From Simmondsia chinensis (Eukaryota > Streptophyta > Magnoliopsida > Caryophyllales > Simmondsiaceae): 64,000 bases of DNA. Both the position numbers and the translations under genes were made by a program. The stretch lies in contig JAGTTD010000001.1 in the NCBI GenBank assembly GCA_018398585.1, positions 29,209,438-29,273,437 on the forward strand, given 5' to 3'. Positions 11,741 through 22,137 of the stretch are shown in pieces. Position 1 is the stretch's first letter. The number at the start of each line of letters is the position of its first letter. The notes below the pieces were generated by a model. That model ran no database searches. It was not told the origin of the DNA and saw only the letters and a list, made by a program, of their open reading frames with translations.

Positions 11741-11756
11741 GTCCGGCTCTAATACT
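11741..11756 (-). other. Degenerate primer-binding site of Copia-C
   Basis: The minus strand reads AGTATTAGAGCCGGAC, against the canonical TGGTATCAGAGCCGG, immediately inside the 5' LTR. Confidence 0.75.
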
Positions 11757-11759
11757 AAT

Positions 11760-13509
11760 TGTTGGTTGGGTAATTTTAATTTTGTAAATTAAAATGTGCA
11801 ATGATTGTATCTAGTGCAACGGAATACCTATTTAAAATTCTCTAATTTCAAATTAAATACATGATCATGACTGTGATTATACATAACAACGCATAGCATC
11901 ATAAGACATATCCACCAAAAATGACTAAATATGAATATAAAAGTTTGGGGTGAGATAATCTCATACCTCGTTGTAGACCGCAAGTGTATAGATGCTTTGA
12001 AAGAAACCTTTGAGATCTTCTCCGCAATTCCTCCTTTTACACCGAATGAGTGGGTATTGTGAAATCAAGTAATTCTTAAAACTAATTTTAAGAACAAATT
12101 TTGGAAAAATGTTTTCTTTAATTAGTTCTCTAACTAATCAAAAGAAAACCTAGAAGAGAGCCTTTTGTTATGGTTGAATAATACTTCAATTAAAATGCTC
12201 AAGCTCTATTTATATCAGGGCTCAAAAATTAAAAAAATAAATAAAAATATATTGTAATCTTCTATCTAGATAATAACAATTTCTAGAATTAAAAATAAAA
12301 ATTTAAAATAATTCTTGACTCACTGAGTTGCAGGGTGTCATGTGGCACCCTGTGATTTGTCTGTGATTTTTTTTTTCTTGTAAAATTTATCCCATGAATG
12401 TTTTTTAGGATTCATCCATGATTAATATTATTTAACCCTTTAAATAAAATAATTATTCTCATGAATTCCCTTGATTTCTCGAAGTATATAATTTAGAAGG
12501 CTTGTGCAGGGACCTCAGGGACAATTTATTTTTTAGCTCCAAATGTGTCAAATCTGATTATCATCTCATGAGAACAATTGAACATCACTTAACAAAACTT
12601 AATTTCACTAAATAAGTTTTAATGCACTCTAAAAATAAATATATTTACGCGTTAAATCTCTCTATAAAAGTTTACTCACAATTGACCCCTCTAATAAATG
12701 TCGAAAAACAACTTTAACTACTATTGTCATTCTTTTTCATCTTTCCTTCGTAGTTCTCAATTTGCCCCTTTTTAAATAATTCACTAACATAGATAAATAA
12801 ATCTGTATTAATTCCTAATGTCCAGCATAAGGAATGCTCTAGCCAAAGTCTCTAGAATCATCTAAAAAACTTACGAATTAACTAAGGTGACATTTCACAA
12901 AGTAGATTTCTGATAAAACATCTATCCCTGCCACACTTCATGCACTTTCCCTACAAACATAAGACCCCGGCTTTTACTTGTAACCTCATCATTTTAGTGC
13001 ATCAAAAGCAACCAGCACTCCTTGCACGAGTCTAAACCATTTTACGGATAAGAGTCATTGTATAAACAAAATATATAAGTCATTCAATTCCAATAGTAGT
13101 ACAGACTCAAGCAAATCACGTGGTCCTATTTAGTATGACAATCTCATTTTAACAAACCAAAACAAAATCCTGGATCGCTCTCTCCATAACCAAGACAAGT
13201 TATCTAAATGTCATGTCATAGTCATAGTAGACAAGTAGCCCAAACTCATCATTGACTACGAACTGATTATTAAACAACATTTGTATCTATTATTTAGTCC
13301 ATCTGTGGAACAATATCATTAATCCACTAAAAATAGATATCCTAAATGTCATTTAAGGACTTCGTCCATCTTATCGTACCTGCTTTGATAGAGAACAACA
13401 TCACTTGCATAAAGACTTGTTAATAATATCAAAATTAGACTATAACGCCAAACAACTTTTTATTCAGTAATAAAAGGTTTACATAAATTGGGTTTCCTAG
13501 GACACCAGC
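11760..13509 (-). repeat. 5' LTR of Copia-C
   Basis: About 1750 bp, aligning with 4845-6592. Its outer end stops at CACCAG; the last eight bases (CTCTAACA in the partner) and the target duplication are gone. The flank resumes at CCCAATCTAAGG, which aligns with CCCATTCTAAGA at 33530. Confidence 0.88.
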
Positions 13510-13640
13510 CCAATCTAAGGTATGTTTTCTAAAAGTCCTTGCTTTTATAAATTGTTTTTCATGCATATGTCATTGTTATATATCAAAATTGATGGTTCTT
13601 TATTGATGATATCTCAATAATGTCATATATTGTACTATAA

Positions 13641-13976
13641 TGTCGTGATTGTTGCTGGTTAAGTGTTTAGCTGCTAAATTGTCTCCTAGCATTGTATTAC
13701 TTGAAGTGTACTAAGCTGATTGTATTTTTACTTCTTACTCTAAGATTGTAAATATCTTGTATTAGTTGGCAAGTCGATTAATTGGTTAGAAGCCCCTAGG
13801 GCCTTCCTGCCAATTCTAACCAATTTTAGCATATAACTTAGTTTGTTGTAATGTGTTGAGCATCCAATGAAATTGAAGCCTTTCTTCCCTCTCAATTCTT
13901 CCTCTATCTCAATCTCAATTCTCAATCTCTAATCTCTTCCCTGGGGTTTGATTCAAGAAGAACTTGAATCACTACA
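13641..13976 (+). repeat. 5' LTR of Gypsy-E
   Basis: 336 bp from TGTCGTG to CACTACA. The primer-binding site CGGTATCAGAGCC (13979-13991, first base changed from T) follows at once, which fixes plus orientation. Confidence 0.93.
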
Positions 13977-14073
13977 AGCGGTATCAGAGCCTCATTGCAC
14001 ACTTTAATGATCTTTGATCAAACTGGAAAGAAACAAGAAATTAGTTCCTACGGTAGGTTAAGCCGCTGCAGAG

Positions 14074-14553
14074 ATGGATCAAGTTGATCAGATCACTAAG
14101 TTACAGTGACAAGTGCAAGAGGGGCTACTTACCATGCGTTCCAATCATCAGTCTCTGCAACAGGTTGAACAAAGGCTAGATGGGATGCAGGAACAAATCA
14201 ATAGGTAGGCATTACTGAGTGGAATGGGTGTCCTGCCACAGGGGAGGCCTCCAGATACAACTGCAACCCAAGTCACTGATGAGCAAGAGAGCAGCAGATC
14301 TAGAAATAAGAACCCTCAATTCGGACAGCCTAAGGTGGAGTTGGATACCTTCGATGGGGTGCAACCTCAATCATGGATTTGGAGATGTGAAAGGTATTTC
14401 CGCTTCTATTCCATCCCTGAGTCCCAAAAGGTTTAACTAATGGACAGCAAATTAAACAAGTGTTGGTGCAGTGGGCCAACTTGGAAGATTCAGCAGCCAC
14501 ATGGGAAGATCACACGTTCCTCAGAAGCCACTTTCCAGAGTTTGATTCTTGAG
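14074..14553 (+). pseudogene. Gypsy-E remnant: gag start joined to pol end
   Basis: The frame opens at 14074 with MDQVDQITKL and runs through a coiled coil (QQVEQRLDGMQEQI) and the start of the gag domain (ELDTFDGVQPQSWIWRCERY, FRFYSIPESQKV), with stops at about 14107 and 14205. At about 14437 the capsid, protease, RT and most of integrase are missing. Sequence resumes with the chromodomain-like C-terminus (VQWANLEDSAATWEDHTFLR). The same two segments lie about 5 kb apart in Gypsy-F (37779 and 42810). The deletion is internal, leaving only sequences needed in cis. Confidence 0.85.
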
Positions 14554-14583
14554 TCAAGAATCCAATCCTAACAGAGGGGTATT

Positions 14584-14921
14584 TGTCATGATTGTTGTTG
14601 GTTAAGTGTTTAGCTGCTAAATAGTGTCTTAGCACTCTATTACTTGAAGTGTACTAAGCTGATTGTATTCTTACTTCTTGTTCTAAGATTGTAAATATCT
14701 TGTATTAGTTGGCAAGTCAGTTAATTGGTTAGAAGCCTCTAGGGCCTTCCCCCCAATTCTAACCAATTTTAGCATTTAAGTGAGTTTGTTGTAATGTGTT
14801 GAGGCATCCAATGAAATTGAAGCTCTTTCTTCCCTCTCAATTCTTTCTCAATCTCAATCTCAGTTCTCAATCCTTAATCTCTTCCCTAGGTTTTGATTCA
14901 AGAACAACTTGAATCACTACA
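14584..14921 (+). repeat. 3' LTR of Gypsy-E
   Basis: 338 bp from TGTCATG to CACTACA, preceded by a purine tract (ACAGAGGGGTATT) that serves as plus-strand primer. Confidence 0.93.
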
Positions 14922-15026
14922 TATAACTATTGATGTACTTACGAGTTCTCGATTGATATATATTATTATATGTATTTTCTTGTTGTTAGTATACTATTTC
15001 ATGATTTTTATAAAATATTTTCAATA

Positions 15027-18000
15027 GTCTTAGAAAGAAAATCGCTTTATTTTAATCATATGAGAGTGAAGATGATATTGATTTTGCTTTTGTCTTATAT
15101 TGTTACACTTGATTGGATAATAGAGAAAAATAAACTATGAATAGTACAGAAAAATAAACCACGAACAATTTGGATATTTTGTGTCCCATTAAGCCTTTTA
15201 AGGCCTATCATTTATGGTTAAAGTTTTTTCTAAATTATTGGAATACACACATTAGAATGTAAATTAGAAAGTACAATTATTACTACATATGAGAAGATGT
15301 TTAAGTGGCATGCTCATGTACATTTTTAACTCACCTATATAGATTAATGGACACATTATTCAATCAATGGAGGTGCTCTTAGCATGGATGCATAAGAACT
15401 AAAACATGAAATAGAATTTTAGTGTTTTCATGGCTAGATTGATGCACTAAAAGTGAAAATTTGTTGTCCTAAACTTGGAACATGGTGAAAGAAGTCTCAC
15501 ATTTGCTTTCATAAAATGTGGTGATTGAAAATGAATTATCCATGTAAGTATATGTATGTATATGTATTACCAAGAAAGAAATATAATCATAATTTAATTA
15601 TATATGTGATGTATCGTGCAGCTTACTTACATATGTATCAATTGATGATTAGCCACATTTCTATGTCTATTCTTGACTTGGATTGATACGAATTTGGCTT
15701 TATGTGAGTGGTTCAGCATGTTTACTTCTCTTTCATTGCGTTTCATGTCCCACTTATCATTTGTGGTTGAAAACAAAGTGAGTAATGAAATTTCACAAAA
15801 AAATATGCAGGTGTAGAATTGTTCTTTACTCTATTTAAAATATTTCCCTTTGTGTGCATGTTATGCTAATCACGCAAAGTTTGAGCGAATCATAAAATGT
15901 GATACTTGTTGAATTATTTGAATAATTGAACTTGTTAGATGTCCACTAATATGACACTTTTTGCTCTTATTCCCAAAGTGGAAAAAAATGGGAAAGAAGA
16001 ATTACATATGCTTAGCTATTATATTAGTAATAGTAGATATATACAGTTAAGTATTAACTTTGTTGGATAGATTGTTCTAGTATTAGATGATCATGAGAAA
16101 AGGGAGTCAAAAGAAAAAAAATATAGTGTACCATTTTTTTATGGTTATCCTCTAATTTTTGTCTGAATCAAGACAATATTTTGTGATGATGTAAGATCTA
16201 CAATATTTAAAAAAAGGTTAAAAAAATAAATTCGATTTACAATATTTAAAAAAAAGGTTAAAAATAATAACAAATACCAACAACAATAACAAAACCCAAT
16301 TTCTCAAGGGCTCCCACTAATGTACGGTCTTGGGGAGTTGAGATGTGCATAGCCTTACTCATTCAGGGTGCTACCCCAAAAGAAAAGTTGTGTCCGAGGA
16401 CATCTGGACTATAAAGCTTAACAACATATCGGCATCAAGCCACAGCACAAAGAAAGCATAAAGCAAAACACATAATGCAGCAATAAGCAATAAGTAATAA
16501 GCAATAAAACATCAAGCAAAAGTAACATAGCACACCGCAACAAGCAGTAAGTAGTGAGGCGCAAAAAAGCCTAGAGGCACTATTACTTGCCTCATTATGC
16601 TCCTCTATTCTAAATCGCAATATTGGCTACGCCTATGCTAACTCTCCACTCAGCGCTATTTGAGGCCATCTCCTCATTTAGGTTTAGGTGGGTGAGGTAG
16701 TGCCAAATTGTTTCCATCCAGCTCTTATGTGGCCTGCCTCTCCTATTCCTCCCGTCCATACTATGGAGTTGCTCGTATCTCATGACAAGGGCAATGATTG
16801 GTCTCCTCCAAACATGCCCAAATAATAATAAATAACAATAAAAAATTAGAGTTTTTAATTGCCTCAAGTTTTGACAATAATCAATTGGTAGTATTTAACA
16901 GCAATGTTACAAAGCTTAAGATTGATAGTAAAAAATTTAATCATTGTCGTGTGGATTGATTAAAAATTTTGACTTATTTACTTGTTAATTTGGATTTTTA
17001 GACGAGGTGATATAATAATAATCTTAAAAAATGGTTAAATTATTATATGTATATATGTGTTTGTGTACATCTGTATGACCTTGGTTTTTAGGTATACTTT
17101 CTATAGTTGAAGAGATTATATCACATAGAGGTTTGTTCTTGCAAAACTTGAGCTATATGATTGTTAAAGAAAAGGGTGCGAGACTATTGTCTTAAATAAA
17201 GCTTCCAGAGGGTGAAACATTGTTATGGAAAAATATTGCGAGTATATGTTGAAAAAAAAAATATATCATGAGGCTTGCTCAATTATATTGAGAGAATGAA
17301 GTGGGATTATCTTTAACATAGTAAATAGGACAGAATTAATTAAGATTCTAAATTATTAATGGTTTATGATGCTATTACTAACATAAGAGAAGACTGTAAG
17401 AAGTTGATGTATTAGGTACACGTACATCTGAAGTATTTGATTTTGTTTCATTGCTTACGGATATATTATGAACATAAATCTCATTAGCTTGCTGCCATGT
17501 AAATTGTTAAAATGTGGGTGATATTAATTCTGATTTAAAAGTAAAAAAAAGTAAAAGGAAAGTGCTGACTATGTGATTTATGCTCCCCTTGGTCAAGCCA
17601 ATTTGGTTTATTATAGGTAGTATGGCACTGGTAGTGGCTATTTGCTTGTTGAACATCTCATGAAGGTGGTTTTCACTCATCGCCTATAATTGAATAAGTT
17701 GTGCAATATGTAAAAGAGGCATGATTCGTTAAAAATATAAATGCAGAGCAGCATGTATATTATGGCTATGTATTTGTTAGTATAGTCATGGCAAGTATGA
17801 TTATTAATGCAGACCTTGACATAACTACCAAAATGTGGGGGTAGTACAGTTCTTGAAAGAGAAAAAAAATGACGTATCACATTTGCTAAGATATCAAACC
17901 AAGAACCAATTATGATGCTTTGAAGAAAAACTAGTTTGGTTAAGCATATTTTTGGCCCCTGTTTTTTATCTAGTATGCAAACCATATATTTAAGGTTATA

Positions 18001-18885
18001 TATTCAAATTGCTTTAGAGATTTATGATGATTTAATATTGTGAACTCAACCTAGTTTTACTGATGCGAATTGATGTGGCCAATTTTTGGCAATACTTATT
18101 TGGTGTCTTTGTCACCTTTGATCAAAATATTTACTTATAAAATGCATGGATTATTGTGAAGAAAAAACACTTGATGTGTTAGTGCCCTGTGGAGATAAAA
18201 TGTCTATGTTAGTGCCATATGGGGATGATATGCCTTTGAGAAATGCAGTTTGGTAAATTCTTTGAGAGAATATTTTACATAGAGTAATTCTTTACGAGGC
18301 TATGTTATATGAATTGTCTTATGTTGTTTGAACATTTAAAAGGCATTATGAATGACTTATACTTGGTTTTGATTATGTTATGAAAGCCATAGCATTTTAA
18401 TTGATTTTCGATCTAGGTGAATTAAGATGATTATATTCGCCAATGGATGTGCTATGCTGTTGAATTCCACTAACAAAAGAATGACGAGCTTGCTCCATAA
18501 TGAAGTCAAAGTTGATTGAAGTGAAGGCAACAAGCAATGATGAGTATTTGATCAGAAGAAGGAAAAAATTGCAGATCCGCTTTTAAAAAGGCAGTCGTGC
18601 CTATGAGTTATTTAATCATCATGGGGAGTGGCACTGAAGCCCATAAAATTAATCACCACTGTGAAAATCCGTCCTCAGAGGTGTGGCGATCCCATAAATG
18701 AGATTCAATGGGTAAAAACGAAACCAATGAGTGGTTGAAAGAGCACATATACTATTATTTGTAGCAGGGTATTCCCGGGTCACATTTCTAAAGGGAAGTG
18801 CTCTTTACTGTAATGTGTAAGGAAGAGTTTTTAAGCTCTAATTGAACCTAAAGGCATATTAGCGGGTGCTAATCACATACCACCC
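15027..18885 (+). pseudogene. Decayed body of Copia-G
   Basis: About 3.9 kb of AT-rich sequence between the left LTR of Copia-G and Gypsy-D, without a sustained reading frame. Near 18560-18590 the translation KIADPLLK resembles the end of Copia RNase H, followed at about 18690 by DPINEIQWVKTKP, which looks like old coding or 3' sequence. No primer-binding site of the usual type follows the left LTR. A LINE end sits at 16275-16817. A 102-codon minus frame at 17677-17985 has no recognisable domain. Confidence 0.45.
16275..16817 (-). mobile_element. 5'-truncated RTE-type LINE, 3' end
   Basis: On the minus strand, the C-terminal end of a plant RTE LINE protein (LFGHVWRRPIIALVMRYEQL, then GRNRRGRPHKSWMETIWHYL) is followed by low-complexity AAGCAATA-like sequence. 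The element then ends with a 3' module (GGGAGCCCTTGAGAAATTGG...) and a TTGTTATTGTTGTTGG tail. The same order occurs at 46078-46893. The flanks AATAATAACAA and AATAATAATAA may be a target duplication. Confidence 0.75.
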
Positions 18886-19290
18886 TGTTAGGTTTCAATT
18901 AAGAATTAAAAGTCTAACCTTGTAGAAAAAAGAGTTAAGATGAGAAAAGAAGTGGAAAGGGATGGGAAATAGCGAAGAAGATGAGAAAGAGAGAGAAATT
19001 CCAAAAGGAAAGTCAGACTATATTCTTTGAATACTTGAATTACATTCTTAGGACCCTATTTATACACATTTGGGTACATTGCATCAAGATAAAACCGAAC
19101 TAAACCCAACTAATAGCTATTCCCGCCAAATCAGCAGCACGCCCCCAAGTTTGACCCGAGTTTGACCAACTAACAGCTTTTGGAGCCTAAAACCTACACA
19201 ACTAACATTTAAAAGAATACAACTCAACATTGAGACACTAACCAGCCACTACAACCAAAAATTACAATTAAAATTCTTCAATTCATAACA
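18886..19290 (-). repeat. 3' LTR of Gypsy-D
   Basis: 405 bp, TGTTAGG to ATAACA on the plus strand, with a TATA box on the minus strand (TATAAATAGGG near 19056). Confidence 0.95.
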
Positions 19291-19310
19291 TTCCCTGCCT
19301 CTTGAGAAAC
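19291..19310 (-). other. Polypurine tract of Gypsy-D
   Basis: Minus strand CTCAAGAGGCAGGGAA lies directly before the 3' LTR start TGTTATG. Confidence 0.85.
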
Positions 19311-19340
19311 TTCTTGTCCTCAAGAAGTGAAATTTGGGAA

Positions 19341-20064
19341 TTAACTCTTCAAAAAATTGCAATTTTCCCAAGTCATAAAGCCCTTGTTCAAGTTGCACCA
19401 CGTCACCAAGGCCTCCCGCTCAGCACCATTGTCAGACTTCAGCTCCCTACGGCCCTTAACAGCAGCCGGTTGTAGCAACAGCAAGCCAGTGGACTCAGCA
19501 ACAGGCGGATCTTGAGCAGCTACAGCACCTCTCTTGACCTGCTTTTTAAGTAGGGACACATGGAACACGGGGTGAATGTATGAATGCGAAGGTAAGTCAA
19601 GCTTATATGCAACTTTTCCAACTTTCTCTAAGATCTTGTATGGACCAAAGAAACGAGCACTTAGCTTGACATTACGCCTGACAGCCAAGGAAGACTGCCT
19701 ATACGGTTGTAATTTAAGGTAGACCATGTCTCCAACTTCATAGTTTTTATCTACCCTCTTTTTGTCGGCAAAAAATTTCATTCGAGCCCGAGCTTGTTGG
19801 AGATTATCCTTAAGCACTTGCACAAAATTCCTTCTTTGCTGCACTAAATCAGTTGCGGCAGAATGAGACTCCTTCAGTTGTTGCAGCAGCAAGGGTGAAG
19901 GAGGTGAATAACCATACAAAGCTTGAAAGGGTGAAGTGCCAATTGATGTATGGAAGTAAGTGTTGAACCAAAACTTCGCCAAAGAAAGCCAATGATTCCA
20001 CTCCTTGGGCCTTAAGAAAACCATACTCCGAAGGTATTGCTCCTCACATTGGTTGACTCGTTCG
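19341..20064 (-). CDS. Gypsy-D integrase C-terminal part with chromodomain-like end
   Basis: Open for 227 codons (19341-20024). It shows the end of the integrase core (LAKFWFNTYFHTSIGTSPFQ, ALYGYSPPS), the GPY/F region (ARFFGPYKILEKVGKVAYKL, LPSHSYIHPVFHVSLLKKQV) and a C-terminal ALVTWCNLNKGFMTWENCNF that resembles the chromodomain-like end used by plant chromoviruses to target chromatin. The reading is continuous with the upstream core except for a stop (TAA in place of a Gln codon in TDG*TERVN) near 20068. It ends close to the polypurine tract, as expected. Confidence 0.9.
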
Positions 20065-20613
20065 GTTTAGCCATCCGTTTGAGGATGATAAGAGGAACTA
20101 AGTGCCAATGTGGTACCCATCAACTTGAACAACTCCCTCCAAAATGTGCTTGTGAAAATCTTGTCACGATTCGACACAATGGATTGTGGTAATCCATGTA
20201 ATTTGTAAATGTTGTCAAGGAAGATCCTTGCCAACGTTTCAGCGGTAATGGGTCGAACAAGAGCAATAAAATGGCTATATTTGGTGAAACGATCCACCAC
20301 TACCCATATGACCTCCTTGCCTTCGGGCCTCAGCAATCCCTCAATGAAATCCATGCTAATGTGGATCCAAGCTCCATCCAGAATAGGAAGAGGTTGAAGG
20401 AGCCCTTTATATCGATGATCACCCAACTTGGTTTGTTGGCACACTTCACAAGTCTTCAAATAATCACTCGCTTCTTTTTTCATACTTGGCCGTGTCAAGT
20501 ATGCTTTAACTCTTTGATATGTGCCTTCTACACCAGCATGACCTCCCCAAGCAGCATCGTGTGAGGCTTGTATGACCTGTTTCCTTAAATCAGTAGCAGA
20601 ACCAACGTACAAC
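20065..20613 (-). CDS. Gypsy-D integrase zinc finger and catalytic core
   Basis: Integrase, which joins the cDNA to the genome. The HHCC zinc-binding region is seen (GGHAGVEGTYQRV, then YLKTCEVCQQTK). Core motifs are ISMDFIEGL (first catalytic Asp) and IVSNRDKIFTSTFW (second Asp). The catalytic Glu lies in TERVN just after an in-frame TAA. The start at YVGSATDLRKQ is artificial: the true frame continues upstream on the other side of CACTA-H, at 28699, where RNase H ends in LIRIDGRL. Confidence 0.9.
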
Positions 20614-20635
20614 CACTACTACGTAAAAGACCATT

Positions 20636-21340
20636 TGCAACGGTTAAAAACCGCTACATATGGACTAAAACCGCTGCATTACCTCTAATGCAGCTGTTCT
20701 TGAACAGTCCCATGTGCGGTCGTGGCATTAGCCTTTTGCAGCGGTTTTCGGAACTATTGTTGTGTTTCCAAAACCGTTGCATTTGGTTAGCTAATGCAGC
20801 GGTTTCTCTATAGCCAATGCAGCGGTTATATAGAGCTAATACATCGGTTTTGTAGAGCTAATGCAACGGTTTTTTAGTTCTAATGCAACAGTTTTTTTAA
20901 CGCTAATGCAGCGGTTTTTTAGACCTAATGCAATGGTTTTGTAGAGCTAATGCAACGTTTTTTAGTTCTAATGCAGCTGTTTTTTTAACACTAATGCAGC
21001 GGTTTTGTAGAGTTAATGCAACGGTTTTTTAGTTCTCATGCATCGGTTTTTTTAACTCTAATGCAGCGGTTTTTTAGAGCTAATGCAACGGTTTTTAGTT
21101 CTAATGCAGCGGTTTTTAGAGCTAATGCAACTGTTTTTTAGTTCTAATGCAGCGGTTTTTTTAACACTAATGCAGCGGTTTTTTAGAGCTAATGCAACGG
21201 CTTTGTAGAGCTAATGCAACGATTTTTTAGTTCTATTGCAGCGGTTTTTTAACGCTAATGCAGCAATTTCTTCAAGCTAATGCAACAATTTTTTAGGTAA
21301 TGTAGCGCTTTTGTTAGGTAATACAACGGTTTGAGACATA
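20636..21340. repeat. Left subterminal repeat array of CACTA-H
   Basis: About 700 bp of a degenerate unit, roughly TAATGCAGCGGTTTTTTAG, repeated some 30 times at about 20-28 bp intervals. Most copies are in one orientation, with a few inverted copies near the tip (AAAACCGCTGCATTA). In En/Spm elements such arrays bind the element-encoded protein. The spacing and T-rich units rule out CRISPR. Confidence 0.85.
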
Positions 21341-21674
21341 TTGTAACAATTATTTGAATTAGCAATTTTTACTACAGTTCATAAATGTATAAAAACTTTA
21401 TCATATCCAAACATTTCACATATCTTGCCCAACAACAGCAAAAGTATTAGTAGTCCAAACATAACTTATAGTGTTAATAATTCATCATATCAAAAATCCT
21501 CAAATCAATTACATTGCTCATAACCCCAAAATTCTACATCCACAAAATATATTTTTTGAACATACCACAAAATATATTAAGCACTACATTAAAGCCATAG
21601 TTCCAAGTCAATATCAAAAGTGCACACTACATCCAATCAAATTAATTACATTGTTCATAATCACAAAATAAGCA

Positions 21675-22010
21675 CTAGGTTCCTTTAGCTGTGTGTCCAC
21701 CAACATCATCGAGATCCTCAGCACCCTGATAACAAAAACAAATAAGATGAGCAAGTTGCAGTACTAGGCCTCGTACAGCAAGAGAAATGTTGGAACATAT
21801 AATTTTTAAGTTTTACATTAAAAAACATTAAGAAATATGATCAATTTTGAGTTAAAAATAAAAGAAATTCTTTATCATACCTCATTTACAGCACCTGATG
21901 AACAAGCAACATTTTAAGTAGCATTGTGACCATGTCCAAATAATCCTTCTACCAAGGTTTTAAGTACATGGGGATCAATCTGAGGGGTTGCCTTATAGAG
22001 AGGCTGTTTC
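21675..22010 (-). pseudogene. 3' end of a possible CACTA gene, two exons
   Basis: On the minus strand a coding-like stretch (YKATPQIDPHVLKTLVEGLF, then an in-frame TAA, then NVACSSGAVNE, 21881 to about 22010) ends at a GT donor. A 155-bp intron (21726-21880) closes with TTATCAG. A 51-bp last exon (21675-21725, GAEDLDDVGGHTAKGT) ends in TAG, in phase. The position inside CACTA-H suggests an element-encoded protein, but I do not recognise the family. The premature stop makes it a relic. Exon assignment is inference from splice signals and frame. Confidence 0.4.
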
Positions 22011-22014
22011 CGAG

Positions 22015-22137
22015 TGCCCCCCCAACCTGAGGAGTGAAGACTTCGCAGTAAGTCACCCATCCTGATACTATTCTCATCCAAGCATGCTTAACTTCGGAGT
22101 TCTAATGAGATCTAGTGATGGCGTGTTGGCACCCTCT
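22015..22137 (-). pseudogene. 5S rRNA-derived sequence fused to a SINE-like segment
   Basis: The minus strand matches plant 5S rRNA over most of its length: TCAGAACTCCGAAGTTAAGC-like (here ATTAGAACTCCGAAGTTAAG), then CATGCTTGGATGAGAA and AGGATGGGTGACTTAC. These cover the internal Pol III promoter (box A, intermediate element, box C), with few changes. The 5' end is diverged (AGGGTGCCAACACGCC). After the 5S part the strand runs into CTCGGAAACAGCCTCTCT, an 18-bp match to the 5' part of the SINE at 23144-23289. This could be a 5S-headed SINE copy, a 5S pseudogene beside a SINE fragment, or a chance junction. It is not a working 5S gene. Confidence 0.7.

Larger units (their letters stand above)
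4845..13509 (-). mobile_element. Copia-C, nearly complete Ty1/Copia element
   Basis: An 8.7-kb Copia element on the minus strand: 5' LTR (11760-13509), degenerate primer-binding site, long leader, gag, zinc knuckle, protease, integrase, RT, RNase H, polypurine tract and 3' LTR (4845-6592). The gene order (integrase before RT) is diagnostic of Copia. Its LTRs of about 1.75 kb are long. It sits in the left LTR of Copia-G. The right edge lacks the last bases of the LTR and the target duplication, apparently lost by deletion. Stops and frameshifts in most domains suggest it is inactive. Confidence 0.88.
13641..14921 (+). mobile_element. Gypsy-E, internally deleted non-autonomous element
   Basis: A compact 1281-bp element with LTRs of 336 bp (13641-13976) and 338 bp (14584-14921), flanked by a perfect 5-bp target duplication TATAA (13636-13640 and 14922-14926). 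The uninterrupted site survives at 33651-33670, inside the other LTR of Copia-G, and matches exactly after one TATAA is removed. The body keeps only the start of gag and the last codons of pol. LTR divergence is roughly 7% by eye. It would need proteins from a full Gypsy relative. Confidence 0.95.
4356..15026 (+). repeat. 5' LTR of Copia-G, split by two insertions
   Basis: The pieces 4356-4844, 13510-13640 and 14927-15026 align in order with 33040-33757. Together they make about 720 bp, against 718 bp for the other LTR. Copia-C lies in the first gap and Gypsy-E in the second. About 29 bp present at 33500-33530 is missing here beside Copia-C. The first two bases are TA instead of TG, a later change. 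Confidence 0.8.

Noticed and set aside
17677..17985. 102-codon minus frame in Copia-G body
   Set aside because: No domain, low-complexity end, and surrounding DNA is decayed.
20636..21340. CRISPR-like regular repeats
   Set aside because: Units are degenerate, T-rich, have no unique spacers of constant size, and lead into a CACTA terminal repeat; plant context.
22015..22137. Functional 5S rRNA gene
   Set aside because: The 5' and 3' ends are diverged, there is no T-run terminator, and the copy is isolated inside a transposon.
22015..22137. Cassandra-type LTR with 5S
   Set aside because: No TG...CA ends, primer-binding site or second LTR near the 5S segment.
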